A stretch of 64,000 nt of DNA from Strongylocentrotus purpuratus. Its lineage: Eukaryota > Echinodermata > Echinoidea > Camarodonta > Strongylocentrotidae. A model generated the notes under the pieces. The model saw only the letters and a program-made list of their open reading frames with translations, was not told the origin of the DNA and searched no databases. Shown one piece after another: positions 34,401 through 49,400 of this stretch (positions are counted from its first letter, which is position 1; each line of letters begins with the position of its first letter). Location: the NCBI RefSeq assembly GCF_000002235.5, contig NW_022145604.1:28307291-28371290 (forward strand). The letters run 5' to 3'. Position numbers and translations under genes: made by a program.

Positions 34401-37400
34401 AATGATAGGCGAACTATCTTTCATCACATGATTTACTTTTGACCAATCATAGAGCAAGATTCTTAGTATGTGGAATATAACAATTTATACATTAATCTTT
34501 TTGTGCATTCCCATACCTTAATCTTTTTGTGCATTCCCTGCGTTCAGTACTCTATGTCAACCACAGCTAAAACTCAATTTTTCCCCCCAATGTTGACAGG
34601 CTCCCTGTGTGAGGAACAAATCGACTATTGTGATCTATCACCATGCATGAACAATGCAACCTGTACGAATAGCATTGGCGATTTTGAGTGCTCTTGTCTC
34701 TTTGGCTTTGGTGGAAAAACTTGCTCAGAGGACATAGATCATTGTGATGATAATGCATGTTTGAATGGTGCAACCTGCTTAGTCTCTGAACTGTCATTAG
34801 GTGGATACACCTGTCAATGTGGAGAGGGATATATAGGAGTGAAATGTTCTAGTAACATTGATGATTGTAGGAGCAGTCCTTGCTTAAACGATGGTAATTG
34901 CACTGATGGCATCAACAGTTTCACTTGCTCATGTACAACGGGATACAACGGTTTTATATGCGACAATGACATTGACTTGTGTGCTGATTGGAACTGTCAA
35001 AATGGTGGCACTTGCAAAGATCTTGGAAAAAGAGCGGTCTGTGCGTGTCCTGAGGCCTATGCCGGACAGTTCTGTGATGAAGTCAGGACAGCATGCAGTG
35101 ACTCTCCCTGCAGAAATGGAGGCACATGTACATCTGGTGATGATACCACCTTGGCCTTCGATTGCACCTGTACCGAGGGATACATTGGACAGACCTGTGA
35201 GACAGAGGTCAACTTCTGTCAGCCAGATCCTTGTAGGAATGGAGCTACTTGTGAGGATCAAACTGCAACTTACATCTGCCACTGTCCTGATGGATTCACA
35301 GGTAAGTAAACTAGCCTTTCAGTTGAGTTCATTTCAACACTTGCTGAAACTTAGTTTACTTTGAGTTAAAAGATGAAAACAAAACCAAATTCCTGGTAGA
35401 TTTGCTGTGGGATACTATCATTAATGTCAACATGTGTGTACATGTATTTTTTTTAAAGGGGAAACCTGTGCTGAGGAGATAAGATGGTGTGATGACATTC
35501 CATGTGGACTGAACTCAACCTGCATAGAAGAACCCCTTTCCTTCACTTGCCTGTGCGATGTAGGTTACACTGGAGAGAGATGTGAAGAGGTGTTGACTGT
35601 CTGTGATGCCCAAGACCCTTGTCTCAATGGAGCTACATGTAGCGGAGACTCTCTTACATTTCAATGCCAGTGCCCACCAGCATATCAAGGTGATTATAAT
35701 TGGTATTGAGTTTATCAGAGAGGTAGAAAATAATGTTAATCTAATGGACAAAGCTGACTAGAGGAGATTTAAGTTTTAATGATCATCTATACTAACTGAT
35801 TTTTGGTTCAAATAACACTCTAAAACAGCAGCAAAAAAAAAATTAGGGTAAAAAAACAAAGAAATATATAAGAATTTCATAAATACATATATTTCTTCTT
35901 TTGTAATAAAAAAAAACTTGCATATTTTGTATTTATCTCCAAGAACTTTACTTACTTTATTATCAATTTTAAATGTGTATTTTTGCATATGTTTTGCATA
36001 AATTTTAATATCAATAATAAGAAGAAAATATTACATAACAATAATGATGGATTTGTGTTCTTTACGCCATTTTTAAGGTCTATGCTCTACCTCTAGTGTG
36101 CACATGTAGCATATCATCGAGTGTCACACAATATATTTTTTAGCTCATTGGGATACTTTCAAATAAGTACCATATTGTAGGATTTTGATAATCATGTCAT
36201 CTCTTGTTCCCGCTTTCTAAACAACAGGGTTGTTATGCGAGCATGAGATCAACCCATGTGCTTCTTCACCCTGTCTAAATGGAGGTTCCTGTGTGAAAGA
36301 TCTACAGTTTTATCGGTGTGACTGTACTGCAGGGTTTGAAGGAATACACTGTGAAGGCAATCAGGATGAATGTGCAAGCGAGTAAGCTAACCCAAGTATT
36401 CCAGAAAGCAATCTACTAAGGCTGTGCATAACAGTGTAATGAGGTACTCAAGTACACTCCCATGCTTACAGGCGAATACTCGGACGCCATGTTTTTTTTC
36501 TAAATTAAAAAAAAAAAAAAGCCAGCATCATACATACTACGGTAGAGAAGTATCCCAAGTCCGTCTTCGAAAACTCCCGCAATTTTACTTCGATTTGCAG
36601 TTGAATGCTCTGATATAATAATTATAACAATATTAAACAATGCTGTTTTTAAAACCAAAGATGACGGACGGCTTTTCCTCCTAGTCCACAAACAGAAATC
36701 GGGACATTTGTCTCAGCTTCTGAGTGGTGAGTTGACAGTGATTGAGCTGGGAAACATTTTTACCCATGGTACCACCATGCCCGTGCTCTCCCCGTAGGGC
36801 ACGGGTAAGCGTTGGCCTGGATAGTGGCAAGTGCCGGTGACGCGCAAAAAAAAAATTGGCGCCCGATTGAGTAGTTGTCAACAGTGCCAGTACTCTAATA
36901 TTTGACTACTCGTCGCAGCCTTATAATCTAATAACTGAACACTCTCACATAATCCTACATACATGTGCTTGCTTTTCACGTAACTTTTATCTGTGTAAGG
37001 GCACAAATGTGTTCTTGTTTAAGATAAAGTTGAGTTCTGGTCATGCTTGACATCCTCCACACTATCATAATAACAATGATAACGTTCACAAATTATTTGT
37101 TACCTCTCCCCAGAACTCAACCTTCTCTTTAACCCTATCTAGCCTTGGGGGGGGGGGGGGGGGGCTTTAGAATATATATATACATTTTGTACAAGACAAT
37201 GTTAAATAAACTCATGTGCAGTCAGGCAAGAGTACAATAATTGTATATATATATATATATATGATTGTTAGCATAATCAGATATATGCACTTATGATACA
37301 AATGAAATAATCCCCATGTTTCCTCTCAATCAATAAAGTTGATTTTTAATAACTTTTTTGTTACATGCAGCAATAATCAATCATCTTCTTCATGCTGCTT

Positions 37401-40400
37401 TGTTACTTTGTTACATTTATTTGATTCTCTTGCATATTCTTTCTCTTCTTAAATAGACCTTGTGAACATGGAACATGCATTGATGGAATCAACTCTTTCT
37501 CCTGTGGCTGTGAAGCAGGATACACAGGCCATACATGCAGTGAAGACATGTTTTGTGATGCCAACCCATGTCAGAACGGGGGATCATGTGAAAGCCTAAT
37601 CACAAAATTTAGGTAATCTAAACAGCAAGGGCTTATTAGCATAGCTTAGTTTAGAACATGTTCAATAAATTTAACCTCTTCCATATAAATTGTTGGGAGC
37701 GGCCCCCTTTTCTATAATCATCAGGCTGCGGATGCCTTTGTTCTAATAAGCATTTTTTATTTGATCTAATAGTTTTATAAATCGTTCATTCCTTTCTACA
37801 CTGTAGTTGCTTGTGTGCTCCAGGATTTCGGGGAACAACATGCAGCAGCCAAATAAACTTCTGTCGTCTAAGACCATGCACAAGTGGAAATTATGTACGT
37901 TGTGAGAATGTAATCGGTGGTTACACATGTGGGTGCAAGGATGGTTTCACTGGATTAAAATGTGAGTCTGAGATCAACGAATGTGAGATGTCACCATCTC
38001 CTTGTCAGAATGATGGAAGGTGTATCAACCAATGGGGGACATTCACCTGCCAGTGTCAACTAGGCTTCACCGGTAACCTGTGTGAAGTAAGTATCCAATT
38101 ATCATTGATTCTATCTAAATCAAGATTACAGAGTCTTCAATTAAAGTGGATTAATTGAGGCAAATAACACATCATTCATAAGTTCATACGTGTAATGTAT
38201 AATTTATGTCTGTATGTCTCTGTGAATGCATTTTAACATGTCCCCATATCAAGCTTCAACAATGGCAGATTGATTTCTTAGGCGCCTTGGATTAATTCGA
38301 GTGGCAGTAAACACGCGGCTTTATGCAACGTGGCCTAGTTTGCGTGAAAGCCACAATCGTCCGCACCCCTCTATTCAAAAGCCGGATGCGAAAATCCCGC
38401 TTATTGGTGCATACGTTTCAACGACTTAAGAACAGAACGTGACCTACTCGTAGTGCTTTCAACCGATACCAGTTGACCGCCCTCTATAGTCTGCCATGTA
38501 ACTCTCAAACTATGCAGGGGCCGCGGAAGCGGGTGGCTGGGTCTTACACGTTTTATGCTCAGACCCCCCCCCCCCCAGGTATATGAAATGAAAAGAATCT
38601 GACCCAGTTACACAGGTAATAAACAAATTAAAATAAGTGGTGAAGTGTGACGTCATCAATAATCTATGTTTTGAATTTCTCAGTTTTTCTTAATTTTCCG
38701 AAAGAGCAACAAAAATAATGTCCAAATATTTATAACAATTGAATATGTGAAGTATTGGCTGAGATATGACCATCTGAATAAATATATTTCCTATGGGAAC
38801 TCAGGGTTATTCGCTCTGGCTCCTAATGATTTTATCTTGGACATCTAACGTTGCCTTTGCCCAACTTCGCGCATTAAACAGTAGTTTATTGAATAGACAC
38901 CCTCCCGAGTCCCCCCCCCCCCCCCCCCCCCCCTTTTCCCCTCTCCCCCTCTATCAAACTCGCCTTTCATGCTATGGTAATACGTTGCGTTAACATTTTA
39001 TGCGCCATTATGTTAGTGATTGTGATAGATTTTGAGCGAAAGAATGGTAATTAGATGGGGAAAAAGTATTAAACAGGGAAACAAGACACACAAAATCATA
39101 TTGCCAGTTGAGGTTGACATAAAAGCAAGCGAAGGAAGATGGCTTTCATATTTAGAGTTCAGAAATAAACAATATGAGTGAGAGGGGTTGGAGAGACAGA
39201 AAGTTGGACGAAGTCTGTACTGTATTCATCATTATGATATTTGTCTCTCTAATCACCCCCCCCCCCCTGGGCTCTTTTTTTCTTTCTGTTCTGTTTGTTT
39301 ATATATTTTCGCTTAAGTATAATTTCCGACGTATATTAACACCATCAATATAGCATAATGAACATTTTTTTGTCATATCAGTTTGATGCAACAGAGAATT
39401 TCATTCAAAAGTTTACTTCTGATAATTATTATTGTACTGTTATATTCTTCTCTCCGTTCATTTTAGCTTCTTCCGAATGTTTACGTTATATTTCTTAATC
39501 TCTTGATGAAATATAAACACCAGAAGCTAGTAGTTAGTGGTTGCAAACAAAACACTGCAACTGATGGGTTCGAAAATCAAAAACATGAATAGACTTCCTG
39601 CTTTTTCACTGCAGATCATAACAAAGCGAATGAAAATGGGCAGACCGTAGTTTAGATAATCCGGCTATTGTTTTCTATCATTGGAATAATCCACCAGCTC
39701 CATCTTCTCACGCATGCATGCCGGTGAATGGACTGTCGTTGTTGTTGTTGTTTTATTTAGGCAAGTCAGTCAGTTTATGACCATTATTGCCGAATAATAT
39801 GAACAATTTCGTTTTAAATTCTAATTTACGTATATGCACTCACATAAAATGCGTGTATATTATGAATAATATATAAATAATATTTGTTTTTAAGATATGT
39901 AATTATATATTACATTCCTTGGTCACGCTTTGCTTAAAATAGATTATGATTATGTCCATGATACGGACAGAATGAATTGAATGTGTATTTTCATTATATT
40001 ATATTGCAAGCAAATGGCGGAATAGAAAACAATATGAAAGATGTAGATGGAAACGACATTGGCAGATATAGACAAAGAGAGAGAGACAGACAGAGAGAGA
40101 GAGAGAGAAAAGAGAGAGAGATGAGAGACAGAGAGAAAGAAACAGAGAGAGATGAGAGAGAGAGAGAGATAGAGAAAGAGAGAGAGAGAGAGAGAGTGAG
40201 AGAAAGTTAGACGCTTCATTATAATTGGCTGGTTGTTCAGATAATATTGTAAACAACTGATTGCATTTTTAAACAGGTCGTATTATTTTTAAACAACCCT
40301 TTTAATGAGATCACGATTCGACGTACTCCTAAATAAAAATAAAAATCTCTGTTGCATCAAAATAAAATTATACGTTCATTGTATGTTATTGACAGAAGTA

Positions 40401-43400
40401 ATATACATCGGACATTATACCAAAGCACAAAAGGGTTATCTATAGAAGAAGGTGGACAACGTTATTAGAGATAGAATAACGATTTCTCTTTTATTTATAC
40501 AAAAATTAACAGCATAAATACCCTTACAAAAACAGAATAAATCTTGAAGAGAGAGAGAGACAAGAAAAATGTGAAAAGGACCCAACAAATAAAAATAAAT
40601 AAATAATAGGATTCTAGAGCGGAAGATGATAGGGAAAACGTAATAGATTGGTAGTATTGGCAAATTTTGACAATTAATAGTTTGTAAGTAAATTAACAAA
40701 GTATATACAAACAAAAACGACATTTAAAAGATTTTAGAACTACCGGTATATAGAATGATTATACGAAAAGAGTTATGTCTGAGGCCTACCTACATCTATG
40801 TTACGTAAGAGGAACAATAAACTTGGCCAAAGGTAGAGTTAGTTGTCATGGTTATAAACTCAAACAATAGAAGGGCGGATTATGAGGTACTAGGGTGATT
40901 GCCGTCATGAGATTTCTTTAGGGCGAGCACGGATTACGCTGCTCCCAATGCAGAATGCGGATATAGAGGCAGACTGCACCCAAAATGGGTGGCCAGTGAA
41001 GAAACAAAAGAGAGAGTGGGAAGAAAAGAGAGAGAAAGAGAAGAGAGGGAGGAAAAGAGATGAACAGGAGCAAGAGGAAAAATTTTCCTTGGAGAGGGCT
41101 TTATACCAAGTTCAAAGAAAAAAATAACATTTAAAACCTTCCGTAAAATGTGTTTTGCCTCTATGAGTTAAATGACAATGGAATAGTATAGTCTCCAAAC
41201 AAGAATTCATGAATCAACACATTGGCTTTATGGCCAGCACGCAATTGTTTATACCGGCGAGAGAGAAAAAAACCCACTAGTCTTTATTTCCATTAATTGC
41301 TGGAGAATTAAATTTGAATGGGGCGCCCATAACCCGTGTGTCTAGATTGACACCTCCAAGTTACCTCCCCGAAAAAAATCTACTTTTTAAAAATTAATTT
41401 GGTTATATATACACAGATAAAACGTAATTGTTTAAAATGCTAACAGTTCATTACAATACAACAGCTTGTTGAATTTTTTAAACAGGTCTTATTACTTTTA
41501 AACAACCCTTTTAAACAGTGTTTTTATAGTGCATAATAATCCGTTCCAAACATACAGAGTACAGTGCTAATTAGACATGAACCCAAGCTAAGCTAAATAA
41601 CTTAGTTTAGCCGCAGAGGGAGCTAAACAAGTATGACGAATCTTTCAATGGGTTGAAAATTTTCTGGCTTGAAAAGGACGTCACAGTGTTTGGACACACA
41701 CAATGCGTCTTCTCGTGGGCAAATCGTGCATCCGGGATTAACTCAATACGGCTTTGATGCATGCGCTCTCAGGTTAAAAAGCTGCAGCTTCTCGCACATG
41801 AGAATTAATCCAAGGCGCCTTAGAAGGTCACACTTTTAGCCATCTGTGAAGAATCAAATAGCAATCAGTGATAATTCTCCTCAACATGCGAATGTACAGT
41901 GTACATGTACTTATGTTGTACCTTATACTGTGTATCAATATCTCACTGTTTAAAAGATAAACATTGCTGACTGCATGAACCACGCCTGTGAAAACGGGGC
42001 ATCCTGTATAGACGGCATCAATAGTTACAGCTGTCTTTGTACTGGAGGAACATACGGGTCACGGTGCCAGCTGAAGTCAACACCATGTGATAACAACCCC
42101 TGCTACAATGGTGGTGTGTGCACTATTAATCAAGCTAGTTTCTCCTGTGAATGCCTGTCTGGTTTTACAGGACCTTCCTGCGAAGTCGACATTGATGACT
42201 GTGTCAATCATCGTTGTGCTAGCAGCTCGACATGTGAAGACCAGGTATAATCTTAAACGTCTTCAGAAGGAATGGTGTTCCATACCTGAAATTCCAATGT
42301 AAACTTCAACATGCCGCCTTCTAATCAGGACGTAATTTGAGAACGATAGTTCCCTGAGATCTTAGATGTGATTTTGTTCAATCTGCGGGTGCTGAGATCA
42401 AGCAACATAGTATTTTGAAGGGAGTATCTTTGCCAAAATGCAATGACTTAGAGTCTTAAAGTGTTTTGCATGCTCTCATAGTATAGGCCTACTGATCAGT
42501 CTGTTGGAAGCGAATAATTCATAGAATCACAAATTATGTTCAATTTTAAAAATATATTTTTGTAATAGTATTTTGATTGCATCAAACACATACAACTGAT
42601 TTGTTTGACATTAAGGTCGGTGCATAGGTTTCATATTGTGTAAATTTCTTTCAACTTTAATATAGTGGGATAGCTACCGCTGCATATGTCCACTGGGTGT
42701 AACTGGAGACTTATGTGATCAGGAAATTGATGACTGTCTTTCTGAGCCTTGCCAGCATGGAGCAACTTGTATAGATGGAAGATCAAGATATACATGTGCC
42801 TGTTCAAGTGGTTAGTAAGAAATCGCTGTTCAGATCTCTGTGCCCACCCTCTACCAATGCCACTAGGTCTCGAAAGCAAATGATGCATTACATAATCAAA
42901 ATCGGAAACTATTTCACTAGAAGCACACTTTGATCAAAGCCTTCAAGTTTTTCCTGCACTAATACATCAGTTTGTTTTTACAGAGTTTTTCATGATACAC
43001 ATGACTAAAGGCACATGAATTCTTATGACAATTTTGTTATTAGAATTGAACACCATTTGATAAAATGAGTAACAAATATTGCCTCCACATTCACATCTCT
43101 TTCGACCAGGGGGCGTCTTCTTGTACCTAAATATATATATAAATTGTAATTTTTAAACAGGCAGTAAAGCATATCAAAATTCTATTTGTGGCGACACACA
43201 AATTTGATGAATACGTATTTTTCATATTTTATGATTTCATTTGAAAGGGTTAATATTTTGTGTTTAATTCTTTGAAGGATTCACTGGAAACTTCTGTGAA
43301 GTTGACATCCTTGAATGCTCCTCTAACCCTTGTGTCAACTTTGGTACATGCATAGAAGAAACTGATAGGTTTGATTGCCAATGCGCAGAAGGTTATCGGT

Positions 43401-46400
43401 AAGAACTGTAGATATAGCAATAAGAGTATTGTATAAGATTATTCTGGTTTTGAATAAATGCTGGAATGCCTGTAATGTAGGAGAATACTACACGTAAATA
43501 GCGATGTGACAATATACAGCTGAACTAGAGAAGAAGAGATGTTTATTAAATCTAACGAGATAATGAATAATGGTAATAATTATTGCTTCTCATGAAGTGC
43601 TTAGGTCCGTCAAATGCAAGGTTATACATAACATATAAAAAAGAACTTAATATTTAGCATTGCGTACTGTGTGTTTTGTCAGTTCTTCCAATTAGTTGTT
43701 ATAATGTTTGTTTATTATATATTTCAGTGGTACGAACTGTGAAGAGCTTATAAGATCATGTGTTTCCAGCCCATGCAAGAATAATGGCACCTGCACAGAC
43801 GGCTTCATGCAGTTTATCTGTACTTGTCATCCTGGCTTTACAGGGGATGAATGTGAAACAGGTACTAAGTTTCTAGTATCTTACCATATTTTTCCCTTTC
43901 GTCTCTACAGGATTACTGTATGTTGATGTTCATGGGTATCAAATTGGTATACATATATCAGTATATATATATATACATACATATATATATATATATATTA
44001 GCTCTGACTCAAACTTAATGCAGTGACATTCTTAAACAGCAACTTTTTTGTTTATAATAGTAAATTATGTATGGACCGTGAATAATGAATAAACGTTTTC
44101 CTTAACCTGCACACCATTGTATAAAGACAATGAAAGCCCTTTCCCTGTAATTGTGACACGTATACCTTGTGCTACCTTTATTCCCCAGTTATTCCTGATA
44201 ATTATGATCTCAAACTGGTTCCTGAGATATCTTCCATTGTGTTTTCTGCTGATGTGAGCACCGAATTGCAGAATATAACTGTTTCTCTCTGGGTGAAGGC
44301 AGATGTGACATCATCTGACAAGCAGCTCGTTGACTTTAAGATGGGTAATCTTCAGTTCGGCATTTACAATCCTTGCAGTCTTTTTTTCAAAGAAGCTGGG
44401 TGAGTGAATCTGTTGCGCTTTGATTTAACATTACCCAGAATATGGTTGAGAATTATGAAGTAAGAATTTTCATTGATCACCAAGCACTTATTTATTTTGT
44501 TATATCATACATGGACCCATGTATGAAAAGCATTGGCATAAGAATTTGACCCTTATCTATGCACACTATTTCAAATAATTACAAATAATGAAATTTTATG
44601 TATTGTATATACATGTAATACCAATACAAATAATAGATTCATTTTCCCTAGCTGAACATGAGTTTTGCCTTCCTAAATTTCGATAGCTAATACATATATA
44701 ACTAATTGAGTCAATGTTCATTCTATATTTGCAATACATTTATACCATACACCTAATGATTACATAGACTACCTAATTAAACCACTTGACTGCTATTGGC
44801 TCAACATACCCCCTGTGCTACAGGTTTTTTTTGGGAAATATGATATTCATGTATATATTGCTTACATATTTGTTTTTTACCTTAATTTATTACTTATTTT
44901 TTCATTATAATTTTTGTTTTATGGAAGTCATAATTGAATGGAGCTATAAATATATATATAGGTTGTTTCCATCCCCACTATCTCCGGTAGTAGGAAGATA
45001 TCGAGGAGACCTCCATTTTCCAGGAGGGATGGGGGAGGATGAATGCCTGCTTGGACTCCCACCAACATCCATTAATGGGATTACATCATTACTTTCATCA
45101 CCAGATCTTTCATTTTCATTATCGAAATCACCTACCCGGTAGATCCATAAAGTCTTCCTCTTCGCCTTCTGAAATATCCGAACAATCACTGAAATTACTT
45201 TTGTCATCCAATGTATCATCCATTATGTAAGAACTCTGCAGTAAACGGCGGGCCGCCATCTTGATTTTTTTCCCGCTCAGTACACACTGCTATACAGCTT
45301 ACATAACTGTACACATAGTTGTAAAAAAGGACATGTACGTGGTACGCAGTCAAGTGGTTAAATTCATTTTAAATAATACATATAAATGTTTACGATTCAG
45401 TTGCATTCATAGACATGTAAAACAATTTCGGTGGTAGGTAAATCAGGAATTAAGAAAAATTGTAATTACAATATTGGCATTGGATCTTTCATTCTGATCA
45501 TAATTGAATTCCTTAATTTTCTTTTTTTTCCAGTCGGATTCATTCATCTACTGGGCCTACCATTTGTGATGGTCGCTGGCATCATGTATTGATCCTATTC
45601 ATTAACATTGGAAGATGGTCTGTTCTCCTGGATGGCTCTGAAATTATGAGTGACAATAGTGATGCATCTCAATACAATCTCTCAGGAAACTTGCAACTTG
45701 AAGTTGGAGCTGATAAATTTGACCGAAACGGTATGATAAGTCAACCAAACTACATGTGTGTCTCTTGCAGAGCCAATGAACTGATTAGAATTTGGGGTCA
45801 AAGTGTCACAGGGCTCATTATGTATGCAAAAATAGCTTGTGATTGCGTTATCTCAAGATCCAATTGATGGATTTCCGCCAAACTTGGGTCATTATGTCTT
45901 GCGGAGCCAATGAACTGATTAGATTTTGGGGTCACAAGGTCAAAGGTCACAATAATAATAAAAACGTTACTTATAAAGCGCTTACCACCGAAGTCTCTAA
46001 GCGCTATAACAGACAAAATAGACTGATAAACAATTACATATTAAACATAACAAAAAAGAGCAAATAAACCTACAAATTACAATACATATACATCAAAGTG
46101 AACATGGAGCTCATTAGGTATGCAAAAATAGCTTGTGAACCCATTATCATTAGAACTGACGAATGGATTACTATCATTTATAGGTTCATGAGGTCAAAGA
46201 TCAAAGTGTCATACCTGTATTAGAAAAATAGCTTGTAATCACGATATTCTGAGAACCCGTTAATAGATGACAATCAAACTTGAATTTTTTAAATTGCTTC
46301 TGTTTTGGTTAGTAAAATCGCTCTATGGCAGAGGCATCATTTTCGACTGCTTGCAGTCGAAGATCCATCAAATTCTTTAGAAGAATCTATACTTGATAAA

Positions 46401-49400
46401 AGAAAAACACATCGTTCATTATACACAGTTGATGTGCAGCTATGAGTGGGTTGGTAAATATTGTGTGCACAAGGTAAACTTTAGCCATGGTTAAACACAC
46501 GAGGCATAGATGAGTGTGTTTTAGACCTGCCCAAAGTTACTGGTTGCACACAATTCCACTGACCCACAAAATCAAACCGCGTATCATCTGTATTATAGAA
46601 TGGACTTTAATTAAACAAAAAACAAACAAACAAAAATTAGCAGACACGTGAAATCATTTTACCGGACACATGAAATTTTTTACCGGATGCATGAAAGAAT
46701 TCTAAGAATTATAAAAAAAGAAAAAGAGAAAAAAAGAACAAATCACAACAATTAAAAAATGAAACAAATTATAAAAATTATATTACAATTTTTTTTTAAA
46801 GGTTAAAGGAATAAGAAATTAAAAATCATCCAGTAAAAATATCTATACAGTATTAAAAGTATTTCGTTTCATTTCTACCCATTCTATAATTTCGACTGTA
46901 AGATCTTTCATTTTGTGTGCTATGTTTAGACCATTTGATTTGCAAGACATAATTACTGCTCTGTTGGAAATGAAAAATGAACATAAAAACTAAACTGAAA
47001 CTGAATATGAAGCACAGAAGCTCTATAATTACCATTGCTTTCCACTCTTTGTTCAGTTGCTCGTTTTGTGCTTAAGAATTATATCTAATGATTTTTTACT
47101 TTAATCACAAAGAACAAGGACATGATTTGATTTCATTTGTTTGTAGATTCTATTTACATGACTGGCATCAACGTTTGGAGTGGATATGTTTCAGATGACG
47201 TGTTGTCTAGAGTCACATCAGAGTGTTTGCCACAGCTTTATGGGAACATTATTTCATGGACAGACTTTGACTCCCACCAGGCTTTTCCTACAACCTCCCT
47301 GACTCCCTCAATGTGTGATGGTAAGGATAGCATTTTCAACCAAGTACATAATATTTTGTCATTGTTTAAAAGTTTGTATTTGATTACATAGGATTGTAAA
47401 GGAAAACTTTTCTCCAGGAAAGTGGATTTGTACAAATACATCGCCCTATAATCAGCTCTCAAGTTTATCTGTAACTTTTTTAATTTGCTGACATGAGGAA
47501 CACAGGCTAAGTTGGAATTCACATAGTGCACTTGTTACAAGCATGTTCAAGATAATTTTCAGAAAGAGATGTGGTGAAATATTCAAATTTAAATTCTTTA
47601 TGTAGTAAATTAATTAGTACTGGTAAGTAAAAAAAAAATTTTTATTGACTTGCTAATGCATGACAAAAAAGTAACATGAAGAGTTTGGAAGAGAGATTTA
47701 AACTTCTGTTTATTATTGAGTTTTTCCCTGATTTGTTGTAGATACTGATGAATGTCAGAGCCTGACCCCCTGCCAAAATGGAGCTACTTGCATTGACAAA
47801 CTCCGCTCCTACATATGCGTGTGTCTTGAAGATAATGAAGGAATAAACTGTGAAAAGTTTATCGACCTGTGCAATAATGCGAGCTGCGAGAACGGAGGAT
47901 CTTGTACAACTATGAATAGGACAATTCTCTGTTCATGCCCTGAAAGATTTTTAGGAGAGTTTTGTGAGCTTGAAATTAGTAAGTTGATTCAGCTATTCCC
48001 TATTTACAAAATACAGTTAACAGCTAAATTATTCATACCCTTACAAAATGATTATCCCCAATTTAGGTTTCTTAAGAATATCAAAGCTTACATCTACAAG
48101 TATTAATCAAATGCCCTAATTCAACCAAAATACCTTTCATTCTTGAGTTACGAAAAACACAAAAACATGAAATTTACAAGGGGTATGAATATTAAATTTA
48201 GATGTTAACTGTACAGCCTTGACTTTTGGAGGTTTACTTTTTCTTTTATTAAAAAGAATGATATGCAGCAATCATTATTAAGATATATGCCATATTTCTA
48301 TATTTTTCATCTGCAAATTGATGTATGAATTTGTATGAATTTAGTTTTATTTCTCCACACGTATCAATACATATGCTTAGATTAGCAAAGGGAGATTAAA
48401 TTTTTTTGAAATAATTATGTCATGAATGTTACGTAAAAGATTAAGGGATGCAGGAATTTGTTGGGAATGTCCATCCATCCAGGAGAAATATACCTATAAC
48501 ATAATGAACAATTATAAGTTACAAGATTATTACACTATCAAATTATCGATGCAAATACAGATATTCAGCTTTTCTTAACTTTAGGCGTAATTTGATTGAA
48601 AACAAAATCTCCACATGTAACTTGATAAGATTTCTATATAGTAGTATGTTTATATACAAGGTCCTCTAAATTACATTTCGATTGCTTTGATGATTCATAT
48701 CATAATTAGTGAAATGTTGAAAATTCTCTTTCTTCAGTTAATGGTAGTTGGAGTGATTGGTTGCCGTGGAGTCCATGCAGTGCATCGTGTGAAGGTGGAA
48801 CTCGAAACACTTCAAGGGAATGTACCAACCCACCACCTAATGAATATGGACAACCTTGTCATGGAGAAAATACAAAACAAGAACCATGTAATATCCAGGA
48901 ATGTCCAGGTACCTACCAACCCCAAATTGTAACTTCCACCCATCTCTCTGTCTTTGTTTATTTTCTTATTTCCAGATTGACTCTAACCTCACATTCAGAT
49001 ATTTAAAAAAAATATATATTTACATGTACCGTGAGAAAAATAGATGCTAAACTATGATGATGATGATGACGATGTATTGTAATGATGATTAGTTTACATA
49101 TTTTGCGTACTGTAAAAGTAGATTAACTCACCTGTAAATTGTCAAAAAATAGACCTCTTGATTGACAGGGGTTGCAATTGTTTTGTCTCTTGTATTTTAA
49201 AGGTTGTCTTCATCTGCAGAGTCCTGAGAATGCCACACTTAACTGTTGGAGTGAAGGTGAAACCAAGAAGTGCACAGTTAGTTGTAACTCACCTGATCTT
49301 GGCTTCGTTCAACCTACGCTGCCAGAGTATTCCTGTGGCCTGGAGTCAGATTACAAATGGGATCATGAAAGTGATAACAATCGTAGAGCAAGTTTGCCTC

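Noticed and set aside
33460..35364. Alternative-frame ORFs within EGF exons
   Set aside because: They are shadows of the cysteine-rich frame and lack domain patterns.
39950..40256. Leu/Ser-rich and Arg/Glu-rich ORFs
   Set aside because: Translations of the (GA)n microsatellite.
33457..43861. Identification as Notch or fibropellin
   Set aside because: The EGF style is similar, but the HYR, GCC2/GCC3, pentraxin, TSP1 and sushi modules in the same chain, and the lack of LNR, ankyrin or avidin-like modules, argue against it.
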